From positions 9,821 through 73,820 of the forward strand of contig CAYLPJ010000031.1 in the NCBI GenBank assembly GCA_964385465.1: DNA of 64,000 nt. The letters run 5' to 3'. Every line of letters begins with the position of its first letter. The first letter of the stretch is position 1. Position numbers and translations under genes: made by a program. This document shows, piece by piece, positions 1-8,175 of this stretch. The notes under the pieces were generated by a model that was not told the DNA's origin, did not search any database, and saw nothing but the letters and a program-made list of their open reading frames with translations. The DNA comes from CAYLPJ01 sp964385465 (lineage in GTDB: Bacteria > Planctomycetota > Phycisphaerae > SM23-33).

Positions 1-123
1 CACCCGCCCGACCTCGGCGAGCTGCTGGAGGTCACCGCCTATCGCCCCCGGATCGTCAGCGAGACGATCTGGCAGGTCGTCACAAAGCACCCGCATACCG
101 CCGTCGGCAAGGCCGGCAGATGA
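1..123 (+). CDS. C-terminal end of an unidentified protein
   Basis: An open frame runs in from the left edge and stops at TGA 121-123, giving the last 40 residues (ending VGKAGR). No family could be recognised from so short a tail. It ends 31 bases before the next gene on the same strand, which has no strong ribosome binding site or promoter of its own, so the two are probably co-transcribed. The fragment is supported only by its codon use, which is GC-rich like the neighbours. Confidence 0.45.
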   Translation, partial: HPPDLGELLEVTAYRPRIVSETIWQVVTKHPHTAVGKAGR

Positions 124-154
124 CCGACCCGCGTCGGCAGAACCGAGACTACCG

Positions 155-2518
155 ATGAATGCCTTCGGCGCGTCCCTGACGGCGGCCGCGTTGCTCCTGC
201 TTGCGGGCGCCCGCCCTTCCCCGGCGGATGGTCCGCCGTTCTCCAACTACTGCCGGCGCTTGCGGCAGCGAGTCCAGGGCCGGAAACACGGTTTCCTCGC
301 GGGCAACGTCACCTACTACGTCGGGGGCTTTCACGCCAGTTGGGAGGTGACCGAACACGAGACCCTCGGCCTGACGCACCCGTTCCATCACGACCTTCGC
401 AGCCGGGGCGTCGGGCTGGTCGAGAGCCGCGGCGAAGGCCCCGCCGACACCGGTCTCGGCAACGACTTCCTGGGCTGGGAGTTCTACAAGGACACACGCA
501 TCCTCTACGGCAGCGTGATTGTGGGCGGGAAGACCCATCGCCACCCCGTCCCGAAGAGCATGGTCTGGCAACCGGACCGGATGATCTGCGAGTACGAGGT
601 TCCCGGCGTCCGCCTGCGGGAGGAGAAGTTCATTGCCCGCAATGACGCCGCCTGCTCGATCCTCACCGCGTCGCGTCCCGTGACGTTGCGATTCGACGGA
701 CGGAGCTTCTATGGTCGGCACAGTCGGACGAGCACGGCGACGATTCGGTACGAAGCACAACACAACGCCATCCACATCGTGGAAGGCGGCACGACGAGAT
801 GCCGGCCCGAGACGGACGGTTCCCAGCGCACCGGGCCGATCATGTACCAGGGCATGAGCACCGTCCTTGCCGCTTCCAGGGATTTCTCCGCGAACCACCG
901 GTTCACCAAGGGCGAACACGGCGAGATGCACTACGAGTTCGACATCCCCTGCGACGGCAACGGCGTGGTCGTCGTCTGGGCCATGCACGATGAGTACGGT
1001 CCGGCGCTGAAGACCGCGATGGCCGTGCTCGCCGCGCCGCGCAAGGCCCTGGCGGCGAAGACGCGCGAAGTGAATCGGCAGCTCAACGAGGACATCCCGT
1101 GGTTCCGCTGTTCCGACCGGACGTTCGAGGACATCTACTACTATCTCTGGTCGCTGTACCTGATGTACTCCATCGACGCTCAAAAGGGCTGGGAGATGGA
1201 GCCGCACACGCAGACGGCCGTCAACAACTTCCTGGGGATGCACCGCTACGACGCGACGTTCCAGATCAAGGTGGGCGCCTGGACCGGCGACAAGCCGCAC
1301 TACGCCTACGGAAACGTTCTCACGTGGAAGCATCTGTACCGAAGCGGCCATTTCCGAAGATACCCGAACGGCGCCATCGCGCTGGCCGACACCAAGGGAA
1401 CGACGTGGCACTCCGGGGTCTACGGGCTCGAACTGTCGGAGCACGTTCTGGGCGCCTGGCAGATCTACCGGCACACGGGCGACACCACATTCCTGCGGGA
1501 TTGCTACGAGGGCTATTTCCGCGAGGTCTTTCGCAAGGTGATCCCCCCATTCTTCTCCAATCACTTCGAGGTGGCGGAAGCCCTCGCGGCCATGGCCCGG
1601 GTCACCGGGCACCGGGACGACATCCAGCAATGGAAACGGATGGTCCCTCGCGACCCGCGCCGGATTCGGGACTGGTTTGACGCGCGCTGGCAGGCAAACG
1701 AACACGAGGACTTCTTCGCCGGGCCACAGAACGGCATGCTGATGACGACGGGGTTCTGGCACATGCGCTCCAGGTACTTCCCACGCGAATACGCATCGAG
1801 GATGGTCGCTTCATGGGCGCTGGACGCCGACAGGGGCTTCTACGGCGACTTCTTCCCCCTGGCCATGGCGCGCCGGGCCATGGAGGAGTTCGCCACAGAC
1901 GTGGACCACTCGTTCGGCTACACGCCGGACACGGCGTACTTCACGTTGAGCGGCATGTTCCGTCAACGGCTCGGGGAACCGGCGTGGCGGCTGACGCTGA
2001 ATCATCTGAAACACTACAACTTCAGTGCCGAATGGGGCATTCCGGTCGCCCCGGAAGCCTACACGCGGAGCGGAAGGTTGTTCGGCGACCAGTACTCGAA
2101 CTTCAACGCCGGCAAGCTGTTGCTGTACATCGAAGGCCTTGCGGGGCTGGAATACTCCATTCCCGATGACCGGCTTGTCGTGCACGACACCATGCCCCGA
2201 AGCTGGGAATGGATGGAAGTCCGCATCCCCATCCGAATGCCCGGCGAGAAGAAGACTCACTGGCCGGTGGTCCGGTATGAACGATCGCGGGGTGACGGCG
2301 AGGTCGTCAAGTCGGTCCGCGTTACCGACTGCCCACTGAGAATCACGATCGAACCGTGGTCCGAGGGGAAGCGGGTGATCGGTTCCGACAGGCAGCCCGC
2401 CGACGGCCCGAAGCCGACGCCGTCGGGCTATCCGCACTACCGCAGGTACGAGTTCGATGATCGGCACTCGGCGGCCCGCGTGAGGCTTCGCCTCAAGGAC
2501 GGCTCAGCCACGCGTTGA
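155..2518 (+). CDS. Secreted (alpha/alpha)6-barrel glycoside hydrolase-like protein
   Basis: The 787-residue protein opens with a signal peptide (hydrophobic run at about residues 8-20, likely cut near the PSPADG segment), so it should act outside the cytoplasmic membrane. An N-terminal beta-rich part (to about residue 320) is followed by an alpha-helical part with aromatic and acidic motifs such as YYYLWSLYLMY, WHSGVYGLELSE, DVDHSFGYTPDT and GDQYSNFNAGK. This layout is typical of (alpha/alpha)6 glycosidases related to GH37/GH63 and the MGH1-like domain. The exact family, substrate and catalytic pair could not be assigned. It converges with the DUF1593 gene, with 26 bases between the stops. 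Its codon use is slightly more relaxed (more GAA and TTG) than that of the genes to its right. The first ATG is used; a Shine-Dalgarno is weak. Confidence 0.6.
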   Translation: MNAFGASLTAAALLLLAGARPSPADGPPFSNYCRRLRQRVQGRKHGFLAGNVTYYVGGFHASWEVTEHETLGLTHPFHHDLRSRGVGLVESRGEGPADTGLGNDFLGWEFYKDTRILYGSVIVGGKTHRHPVPKSMVWQPDRMICEYEVPGVRLREEKFIARNDAACSILTASRPVTLRFDGRSFYGRHSRTSTATIRYEAQHNAIHIVEGGTTRCRPETDGSQRTGPIMYQGMSTVLAASRDFSANHRFTKGEHGEMHYEFDIPCDGNGVVVVWAMHDEYGPALKTAMAVLAAPRKALAAKTREVNRQLNEDIPWFRCSDRTFEDIYYYLWSLYLMYSIDAQKGWEMEPHTQTAVNNFLGMHRYDATFQIKVGAWTGDKPHYAYGNVLTWKHLYRSGHFRRYPNGAIALADTKGTTWHSGVYGLELSEHVLGAWQIYRHTGDTTFLRDCYEGYFREVFRKVIPPFFSNHFEVAEALAAMARVTGHRDDIQQWKRMVPRDPRRIRDWFDARWQANEHEDFFAGPQNGMLMTTGFWHMRSRYFPREYASRMVASWALDADRGFYGDFFPLAMARRAMEEFATDVDHSFGYTPDTAYFTLSGMFRQRLGEPAWRLTLNHLKHYNFSAEWGIPVAPEAYTRSGRLFGDQYSNFNAGKLLLYIEGLAGLEYSIPDDRLVVHDTMPRSWEWMEVRIPIRMPGEKKTHWPVVRYERSRGDGEVVKSVRVTDCPLRITIEPWSEGKRVIGSDRQPADGPKPTPSGYPHYRRYEFDDRHSAARVRLRLKDGSATR

Positions 2519-2544
2519 CGATCCGGCGCCGAGCGCGGGTCGGG

Positions 2545-4038
2545 CTAGTCGGCCTCGGCGGCCAGGACCACGCGGCGGTAGTCGGTCAGGGGGACGACGT
2601 CGCTGTCGTCGGTGACCTCCAGGATCACGTGGATCTCGGTGCCGTCGGCGTCGGCGGGAAGGCGGAAGGAGCACGCGGCGGCGTCGGCGCCGGCGATCTC
2701 GGGCAGTTCGCCGCGGTAGCTGCCGGCCTCGGGATAGAAGTACCAGCGATACGCGAGCTTGTCGTCGTCGGGGTCGCTGGAGGCCGACGCGTCGAGGGTC
2801 ACCTTTTCGCCGGCGGCAACACTGCGGAGGAGGATCGCGGCGGTCTTGTCGCCATCGACGGCCGCGACGGGATGGTGGTTGGCCTGGTCGTAGGGCTTGA
2901 CGCACCAGTCGAAGCGGGCGCGGCAGTTGGCGAGCATGGCCTTCCGCCACCGCCAGACGGGCACGAACTCGCCCTCCCAGACCTTGCCGTCGTCGGGGTT
3001 CACCCAGCGGTCGGCGTCCTCGGTGTAGACGTGGAAGTCACCGTAGCCTTTCTCGTCGCGGCGGACGCTGCCGTGGCGGGACCAGACGTTCTTCTGCCTG
3101 GTCCGCGTGAACCGCCCGCTCCAGCCGCCCCAGTGCGGGTGCTCGACGTCGTAGAGCCCCTTGTTCACCAGCCCCATCCAGGGGACCGTCCCGCCGCCTT
3201 CGAGGAAGCCTTTGCCCCCGAAGCGGTAGGGGTACATCTCGCCGAGCGGGCCGTGCCCTCGCATGATGTGGGCCTCGGCCCATTCGTGCTGGCCCTGGTG
3301 GGTCCGCGGGTAGGGCTGCCAGCAGTACGGCCCGGCGGGCTTGTCGGGGTCGCGGCTCTGGCCCATGTAGCCGTAGGTCTGGTGGTTGCTTCGGATCCAG
3401 TGCACGGTGGGAAACTCGTGGCAGATCCACGCGCCGCAGTTGTCCTGCGCGCCGTTTTCGAAGACGCGCAGCTTGCCCACCATCGCGGCGAGGGCCTCGC
3501 CGGCGTGCCTGGCCCGCAGGTCCACGAGGGCCTGGGCGAGCGTGTTCGAGCCGGCGTTGACCACCACGTTCAGCGGGCGCGGATCGTCCCGCTCCAGCGC
3601 GGCGACGAGGATCTTCGAGCCCGGCGAGGAGTTGCCCTCCCCCACGTCCGCCAGTCCGTACTTCGTCTGCCCCGGGGCAACGATGCCTCGCAGGTACCCC
3701 GCCGTAGGCCAGCCGTCGGCGTGCAGGCGCAGGTTCGCCTCCACCTTCGCGTAGCCGTCGATGAGCTTGTGGAACAGCTCGGGGTGAACGACGCGCTTGA
3801 ACGGGTTGCCCGCGTGCTCGTTGAGGAACTTGCCCGTCACGGCGATCAGCCCCTCCAGCTCGAACTCGTTGCTGTTGACGAGCATGTGGGTCATCTGCTG
3901 CTCCTCGTCCGGCTCGTTGCCCATGTCGGCGAGGATGACCAGCCGGGGCCGAGGCAGCGCGGGCTTTCCCCCGCCGGCGGCGGTGCAGAGCGACGCGACG
4001 GCCAGCAGAACGATCAGCGCGGTGGTGAAGGTGTTCAT
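2545..4038 (-). CDS. DUF1593 protein (nucleoside-hydrolase-like, secreted)
   Basis: A 497-residue secreted protein with an N-terminal signal peptide (FTTALIVLLAVASLCTA). The mature part begins with RPRLVILADMGNEPDEEQQ, the metal-binding Asp-rich opening shared by DUF1593 proteins and nucleoside hydrolases. NAGSNTLAQALVDL and the tryptophan-rich central part agree with DUF1593. Residues from about 400 form an Ig/PKD-like C-terminal domain (DASASSDPDDDKLAYRWYFYPEAG). DUF1593 proteins are usually found in sugar-degradation loci of Planctomycetota, Verrucomicrobiota and Bacteroidota; the substrate is probably a sugar or glycoside, but this is an inference. The start is set by a GGGAG ribosome binding site six bases upstream of ATG. 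It is the second gene of an operon, 59 bases after the beta-helix gene. Confidence 0.82.
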   Translation of the reverse strand: MNTFTTALIVLLAVASLCTAAGGGKPALPRPRLVILADMGNEPDEEQQMTHMLVNSNEFELEGLIAVTGKFLNEHAGNPFKRVVHPELFHKLIDGYAKVEANLRLHADGWPTAGYLRGIVAPGQTKYGLADVGEGNSSPGSKILVAALERDDPRPLNVVVNAGSNTLAQALVDLRARHAGEALAAMVGKLRVFENGAQDNCGAWICHEFPTVHWIRSNHQTYGYMGQSRDPDKPAGPYCWQPYPRTHQGQHEWAEAHIMRGHGPLGEMYPYRFGGKGFLEGGGTVPWMGLVNKGLYDVEHPHWGGWSGRFTRTRQKNVWSRHGSVRRDEKGYGDFHVYTEDADRWVNPDDGKVWEGEFVPVWRWRKAMLANCRARFDWCVKPYDQANHHPVAAVDGDKTAAILLRSVAAGEKVTLDASASSDPDDDKLAYRWYFYPEAGSYRGELPEIAGADAAACSFRLPADADGTEIHVILEVTDDSDVVPLTDYRRVVLAAEAD

Positions 4039-4097
4039 GGCTTCTCCCGGATGGCGGTCGTAAGCGGGGCGCCGGGCGGTACGTGCCCGGGGGGGCT

Positions 4098-5990
4098 TCA
4101 GCGCCCGCCGCAGGCGCGATACAGCGGCAGGTGGTAGTGCTGGAGGTGCTTGCGGGGCAGCTCGCGCGTCTCGCCGGAGCGCGTCTCGTGGACGATGGTC
4201 GTGAACGGCTGGTTCCAGTGGTAGAAGCCGAACGTCAGCGACGCGTCGGAGTCCACCAGCGTGAACATCGGCGGGTCCAGCTTCTGGTTCTTCCACGACT
4301 GGTAGCTCACGCCGCCGAGCAGCTCGACCTTCGCGCCGCCCGTGGCCACGATGTGCCGCGACCGGCCCTCGGTCTTGAGCCCCAGCACCCAGAGCTGCCC
4401 GCCGTCGACGTGGATCATGTCCTTCTCCGGGCTCTCGGGGTTGAGCTGGCGGGCCCAGAGCCTCTCGCCCTTGCCGATCTTCAGCGTGCCCGTGCGGCTG
4501 GGCGAGACGTCCTCGATGAACCACCGCCCGCCGGGACAGGGCTTCTTGTGCACGCCGGCGTGGTTGACGTTGCGGATCACCACCGGGCGGTCCGAGCCGT
4601 TGGCGAACATCACCGCGTACGCCGGGCACTTCCACCCGCCCAGCAGGAAGAACCGCTCGACCGCCACCGCCTCGCAGGTCAGCTCGTCGAAGGTGAACAG
4701 CGCCGCCCCCGCCTTGAACTTGCCCTCCGGGTCGGCCACGTCGGCGATGTTCGACATGCCGATAACCCGCCGCACGCTGCCGTGAACCCGCACCGGCGAG
4801 GTGAACCTCGGGTACCTCCGCTTGCCCGCCAGGCGCGGGATGTACACCGTCGTCTTGCCCGCCTCGGCCGCGGCGTCGAGGGCGGCCTGGAGCGCGGCCG
4901 AGTCGTCGCCGTCCGCGGGCCAGTCCACCTTCTGCCACTTGCTCAGGTCGCTCTCCCACGGAACTTCCGGGGTCTCCTCGATCGGCAGGCGGAGGCTCTT
5001 GAGCTCGCAGCCGAACGGCGAGTGGGCCTTGCCGGCGTACCACTCGGCCAGTTCGCCCTCCCCGTGGGCCTTGCCCTCGGCGTCGCGAAGGACATTCCCA
5101 TATCCGCTTGCGCGAATGTCCCTGCCGAAAAACTTGCGGCTCTCGGTGACGATGGCGGCCGCGTCGGCGGACCCGCCGGTCAGCGTCGCCTCGATGAGCG
5201 TCATGTGGGCGTTCTTGTTGAGCTTCAGCGCCGGGACGCGGTTCTCGCTGACCAGCCCCCGCATGGACGTGCGGGCGTTGTGGTTGAGGAAGCCAAGCAC
5301 CCGCTGGCGGCGCAGCGTCAGGTGCTCGAAGACCAGGGCGAACGTGTCGTTGGTCCGCACGCCGTAGTCGAAGCCGACCACCGTGACGTGCTTGACGAGG
5401 TTCGGGCCGTTCTGGCCCTGAGTCATGTCCAAGCCCAGAACGCCCGCCCCGGCCGGGTCGCTGCTGCGAACCGTCACGTGGTACACCCCGCCGGTGTTGT
5501 TGCTCATGAACCGCAGGCCCACCGCGCCGGGGTTGCCCCGTCCGACGTCCACCGTCAGGTTGCGGACGTACCCGTGCATCGTGTCGCCCGTGCCCTGGCC
5601 CTTGTAGACCGACACCGCCACCTTCGGCTTCGACGCGTCGCCGAAGCCCGGGCAGCGGTCCTTCAGCCGGATGACCGTCCCGGCCTCGCTCTGGCCCTGC
5701 CACGTCAGGAACCGATCCCGGCTGTGGGCCTTGCCCCCGAAGATCCCCACGCCGTCGCTGATCAGGTACGTCCCGTTGGGGAAGTACAGCGTGTCCGGGA
5801 TGCCCTTGACCGTGTCGACCGCCTTCTGGATCGCGGCCGTGTCGTCGGCCTTGCCGTCCCCCACCGCCCCGAACTGCTTGACGCTGACCACGCCGGCGTC
5901 GTCGGGAAACACGATGTCCTCCCCCGCCGCCAACCCGCCGAACGCCGCCACCGCCAGCACCGCCGCTGCCAACCGCCACGTCCCGTTCAT
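4098..5990 (-). CDS. Secreted GH28-related / pectate-lyase-3-type beta-helix protein
   Basis: A 630-residue protein with a signal peptide (LAAAVLAVAAFGGLAAG) followed by SVKQFGAVGDGKADDTAAIQKAV, the diagnostic opening of the Pectate_lyase_3 (GH28-related) right-handed beta-helix. A second copy of the same type of entry appears near residue 310 (WPADGDDSAALQAALDAA), so the protein probably has two stacked beta-helix starts, as in pectate-lyase-3 proteins. Likely substrates are pectic or other acidic polysaccharides, in the periplasm or outside. The chosen ATG has AAAGGAG at a good distance; an upstream in-frame ATG at 6053 would add 21 residues before the signal peptide and is rejected. It is the first gene of the operon with the DUF1593 gene. 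Confidence 0.82.
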   Translation of the reverse strand: MNGTWRLAAAVLAVAAFGGLAAGEDIVFPDDAGVVSVKQFGAVGDGKADDTAAIQKAVDTVKGIPDTLYFPNGTYLISDGVGIFGGKAHSRDRFLTWQGQSEAGTVIRLKDRCPGFGDASKPKVAVSVYKGQGTGDTMHGYVRNLTVDVGRGNPGAVGLRFMSNNTGGVYHVTVRSSDPAGAGVLGLDMTQGQNGPNLVKHVTVVGFDYGVRTNDTFALVFEHLTLRRQRVLGFLNHNARTSMRGLVSENRVPALKLNKNAHMTLIEATLTGGSADAAAIVTESRKFFGRDIRASGYGNVLRDAEGKAHGEGELAEWYAGKAHSPFGCELKSLRLPIEETPEVPWESDLSKWQKVDWPADGDDSAALQAALDAAAEAGKTTVYIPRLAGKRRYPRFTSPVRVHGSVRRVIGMSNIADVADPEGKFKAGAALFTFDELTCEAVAVERFFLLGGWKCPAYAVMFANGSDRPVVIRNVNHAGVHKKPCPGGRWFIEDVSPSRTGTLKIGKGERLWARQLNPESPEKDMIHVDGGQLWVLGLKTEGRSRHIVATGGAKVELLGGVSYQSWKNQKLDPPMFTLVDSDASLTFGFYHWNQPFTTIVHETRSGETRELPRKHLQHYHLPLYRACGGR

Positions 5991-6851
5991 GGCCTTCTCC
6001 TTTCCCATGTACCCGACAGCATACTCTCCGCGGGCCCGGAGACCAGCCTGCATTTGGCAGCGGACCCACCCGCCCCGATCGCTGAGGGGTCCCGGACCGC
6101 GGGCCCCATCGGCTCAGGGCCGCCTGCGAGCTGCGGCATCCCCCCACCCGACGGGCCCCGCCCCGGACCCGGGGCAGACCGCATGAGCCGCCGGTGTGTC
6201 GGCTCTGTCCACCCCTGAAATTGTGGACACACAGCAGTAGAATCACATGTAAAGCCTGCAATAAAAACGTCTTAGATTTTGATGTCGCCTGTCCGCCCCG
6301 GAGGTACGGTGTCCAGAGTAGTTACGTGTAGAGTATCTCACCTACCGTCGGTCCAGGAACCGCGGAAGACAGTGGCCGAGCCCTGACCGGAAGGCAATCG
6401 CCTCCCGGTGCCGGAGCGCTTCGGGCGGGGCGCAGGGGCGCCGTCGCGGCCGACGTCTGCACGCTTGACGTGACGACCCCACTGTGTAGGCGGCCGCCAT
6501 GCGCGAAGAAACCGCCGCCCCGACCGACACCCTCCAGATCAAGCGTCGCGCCTTGTGGACTGCGACGGCCAGCGCGCCGGTTCGACGGGGCGCGGGGGGT
6601 GCCCTCGCGGCCGTGCCTGCCTGGGCCCCGGGGCGAGCGATCCGGTCAGCAACGGAAGGGGCATGGGCGCGGGATTGCGGGTTGTCCGCCGTTCTGCCGA
6701 GCTCACGGTCGAGGTGTCCGGACGGGGCTCGGATACTCGCCGCCAGTGCCGAAACGGAGCACGTGGCTTGTCCTGCGCGGGCCGATCGGCGAAAGTGGTG
6801 GCCGAGAGGCGACGATCGGGACGCGCAGATAGATGAAGGATGGTCCGCGTG
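5991..6851. other. Divergent intergenic region of about 850 bases, no convincing gene
   Basis: This spacer separates the leftward beta-helix gene from the rightward GH43-like gene. No frame gives a protein-like sequence with a ribosome binding site; the open frames here are compositionally biased and lack known motifs. It has an inverted repeat at 6206-6229 and, just after it (about 6230-6340), a stretch much richer in A and T than anything near it. CTGAAA (6215-6220), 17 bases, TAGAAT (6238-6243) resembles a sigma70 promoter, but would start transcription 600 bases before the next gene. The low-GC stretch could be an insertion-sequence scar or a regulatory region. Confidence 0.5.
6206..6229. 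repeat. Inverted repeat TGTCCAC-10-GTGGACA
   Basis: Two perfect 7-base arms (TGTCCAC at 6206-6212 and GTGGACA at 6223-6229) face each other across ten bases. The spacing of 17 bases from arm centre to arm centre is in the range of an operator for a dimeric repressor. The same motif also resembles the terminal repeats of some insertion sequences. Nothing here decides between them. Confidence 0.4.
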
Positions 6852-8105
6852 ATGATTCGCAGAGCGATTGGGTCTGACACGATGACGTTCGCCATGGCCG
6901 CCGCGGCCGTGCTGTGGGTCTGCGGTGCCCCCGCCCCGGGAGCCGAGAAGGCCGCCGAGCCGCCGCCGGGTCCGACGGGGCTGACCGCGACGCCGCTGGA
7001 CGCGGCCGTCGTGCTCAAGTGGACGCCGGTAGGCGAGTCGGTAGAGTTCTACCAGGTCCACCGGTCCACCCAGGCCGGCGAGCTCGGCGAGCGGGTGCTG
7101 CGGCTCAAGCCGCTGACGCGTTTCCGCAAGCGGCCGATGCACGGCCCGCCGGTGGACGGCAACCTCGCGAACGGGACGACGTATTACTATACCGTCCGCA
7201 GCGAGGCCCCCGACGGCACGCTCGGGGGGTTCTCCGAGCAGGTGGCCGCGACGCCCCGGGCCAACACCCGCCTGGCCGTGCCGCGGATCAGGGGGACCTA
7301 CTGGCAGGTCGCCCCGCACTCGCCGAGCGACTACCGGTGGGACAACGGCGAGCGCGACAACGCCTGCGACTTCTCGATCTGGCAGGCGGCCGACGGGACC
7401 TGGCAGCTCGTCTCGTGCATCCGCTCGACGACGATCCCCGGTCGCACGCGGCTGTTCTACCGCTGGGAGGGCAGGAAGATCACCGACCGGATGTGGACGC
7501 CGAAGGGCGTGTTCGCCACGGCCGACGCCAACGAGCCGCACAACGAGGTCGCCGGGCGGATGCAGGCCCCGCAGGTCTTCCGCTGGAAGGGCCGCTACTG
7601 GATGATCTACAACAGCAACGGCGCCCACCTGATGGTCAGCGACGACGGCAAGCGGTTCAAGCGGGCGCCCAACGCGGCGGGCACGTACCGCCTGTTCGAC
7701 TCCGGGCGGGACATCGGCCTGCTGGACAACCGCGACCGCGACGGCCGGTGGTACGCCTACTGGGTGGACAACAAGCCGGGCATGCACCTGACGCGGTCGA
7801 AGGGTGCGAACCTGCTGGGCGAGTGGGAAGACCGCGGGCACCTGTACCACCCGGGCTTCTTCGAGAGCCCGTTCGTCCAGCCGTACGGCGGGCGGTACTA
7901 CCTCTTCGTGCCCAACTACGTGGTGGTCAGCGACGATCCCGAGGACTTCGACAAGCCGCTGCTGACGTTCCTGGAAGATGAGAAGAACGTCAGCAAGGGC
8001 GCCGCCGAGATCATCCGCGACCCCAAGGCCGACAAGTGGTACATCGCGGGGTACGGCAAGGGCATCTACGTTGCCGAGATCGTGTGGCGCCCGCCGGCGA
8101 AGTAG
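6852..8105 (+). CDS. Secreted FnIII plus GH43-like five-bladed propeller protein
   Basis: The 417-residue product has a signal peptide (ending near GAPAPGAEK), a fibronectin type III domain at about residues 40-130 (PTGLTATPLDAAVVLKW, YYYTVRSEAPDGTLGGFS), then a beta-propeller similar to GH43/GH32/GH117-type hydrolases (CDFSIWQAADGTWQLV, MQAPQVFRWKGRYWMIY, GGRYYLFVPNYVV). The repeated aromatic-Gly blades support the propeller; the catalytic acids were not assigned, so activity is unproven. The start is uncertain: GAAGGA at 6835-6840 is 11 bases before this ATG and 8 before an adjacent GTG (6849), whereas the ATG at 6840 overlaps it. It is followed 70 bases later by the fucosidase gene, so both may be one operon. 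Confidence 0.7.
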   Translation: MIRRAIGSDTMTFAMAAAAVLWVCGAPAPGAEKAAEPPPGPTGLTATPLDAAVVLKWTPVGESVEFYQVHRSTQAGELGERVLRLKPLTRFRKRPMHGPPVDGNLANGTTYYYTVRSEAPDGTLGGFSEQVAATPRANTRLAVPRIRGTYWQVAPHSPSDYRWDNGERDNACDFSIWQAADGTWQLVSCIRSTTIPGRTRLFYRWEGRKITDRMWTPKGVFATADANEPHNEVAGRMQAPQVFRWKGRYWMIYNSNGAHLMVSDDGKRFKRAPNAAGTYRLFDSGRDIGLLDNRDRDGRWYAYWVDNKPGMHLTRSKGANLLGEWEDRGHLYHPGFFESPFVQPYGGRYYLFVPNYVVVSDDPEDFDKPLLTFLEDEKNVSKGAAEIIRDPKADKWYIAGYGKGIYVAEIVWRPPAK

Positions 8106-8175
8106 CGTGCGGCCGGCGGTGTTCGGCGGCCGGGCGGCACGCGGCCCGGCGGAAGCCGCAAGACGGGAGATACCA

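Noticed and set aside
6499..6852. Possible 117-codon plus-strand gene in the spacer at 5991-6851
   Set aside because: No ribosome binding site, no motif, and composition like random GC-rich sequence.
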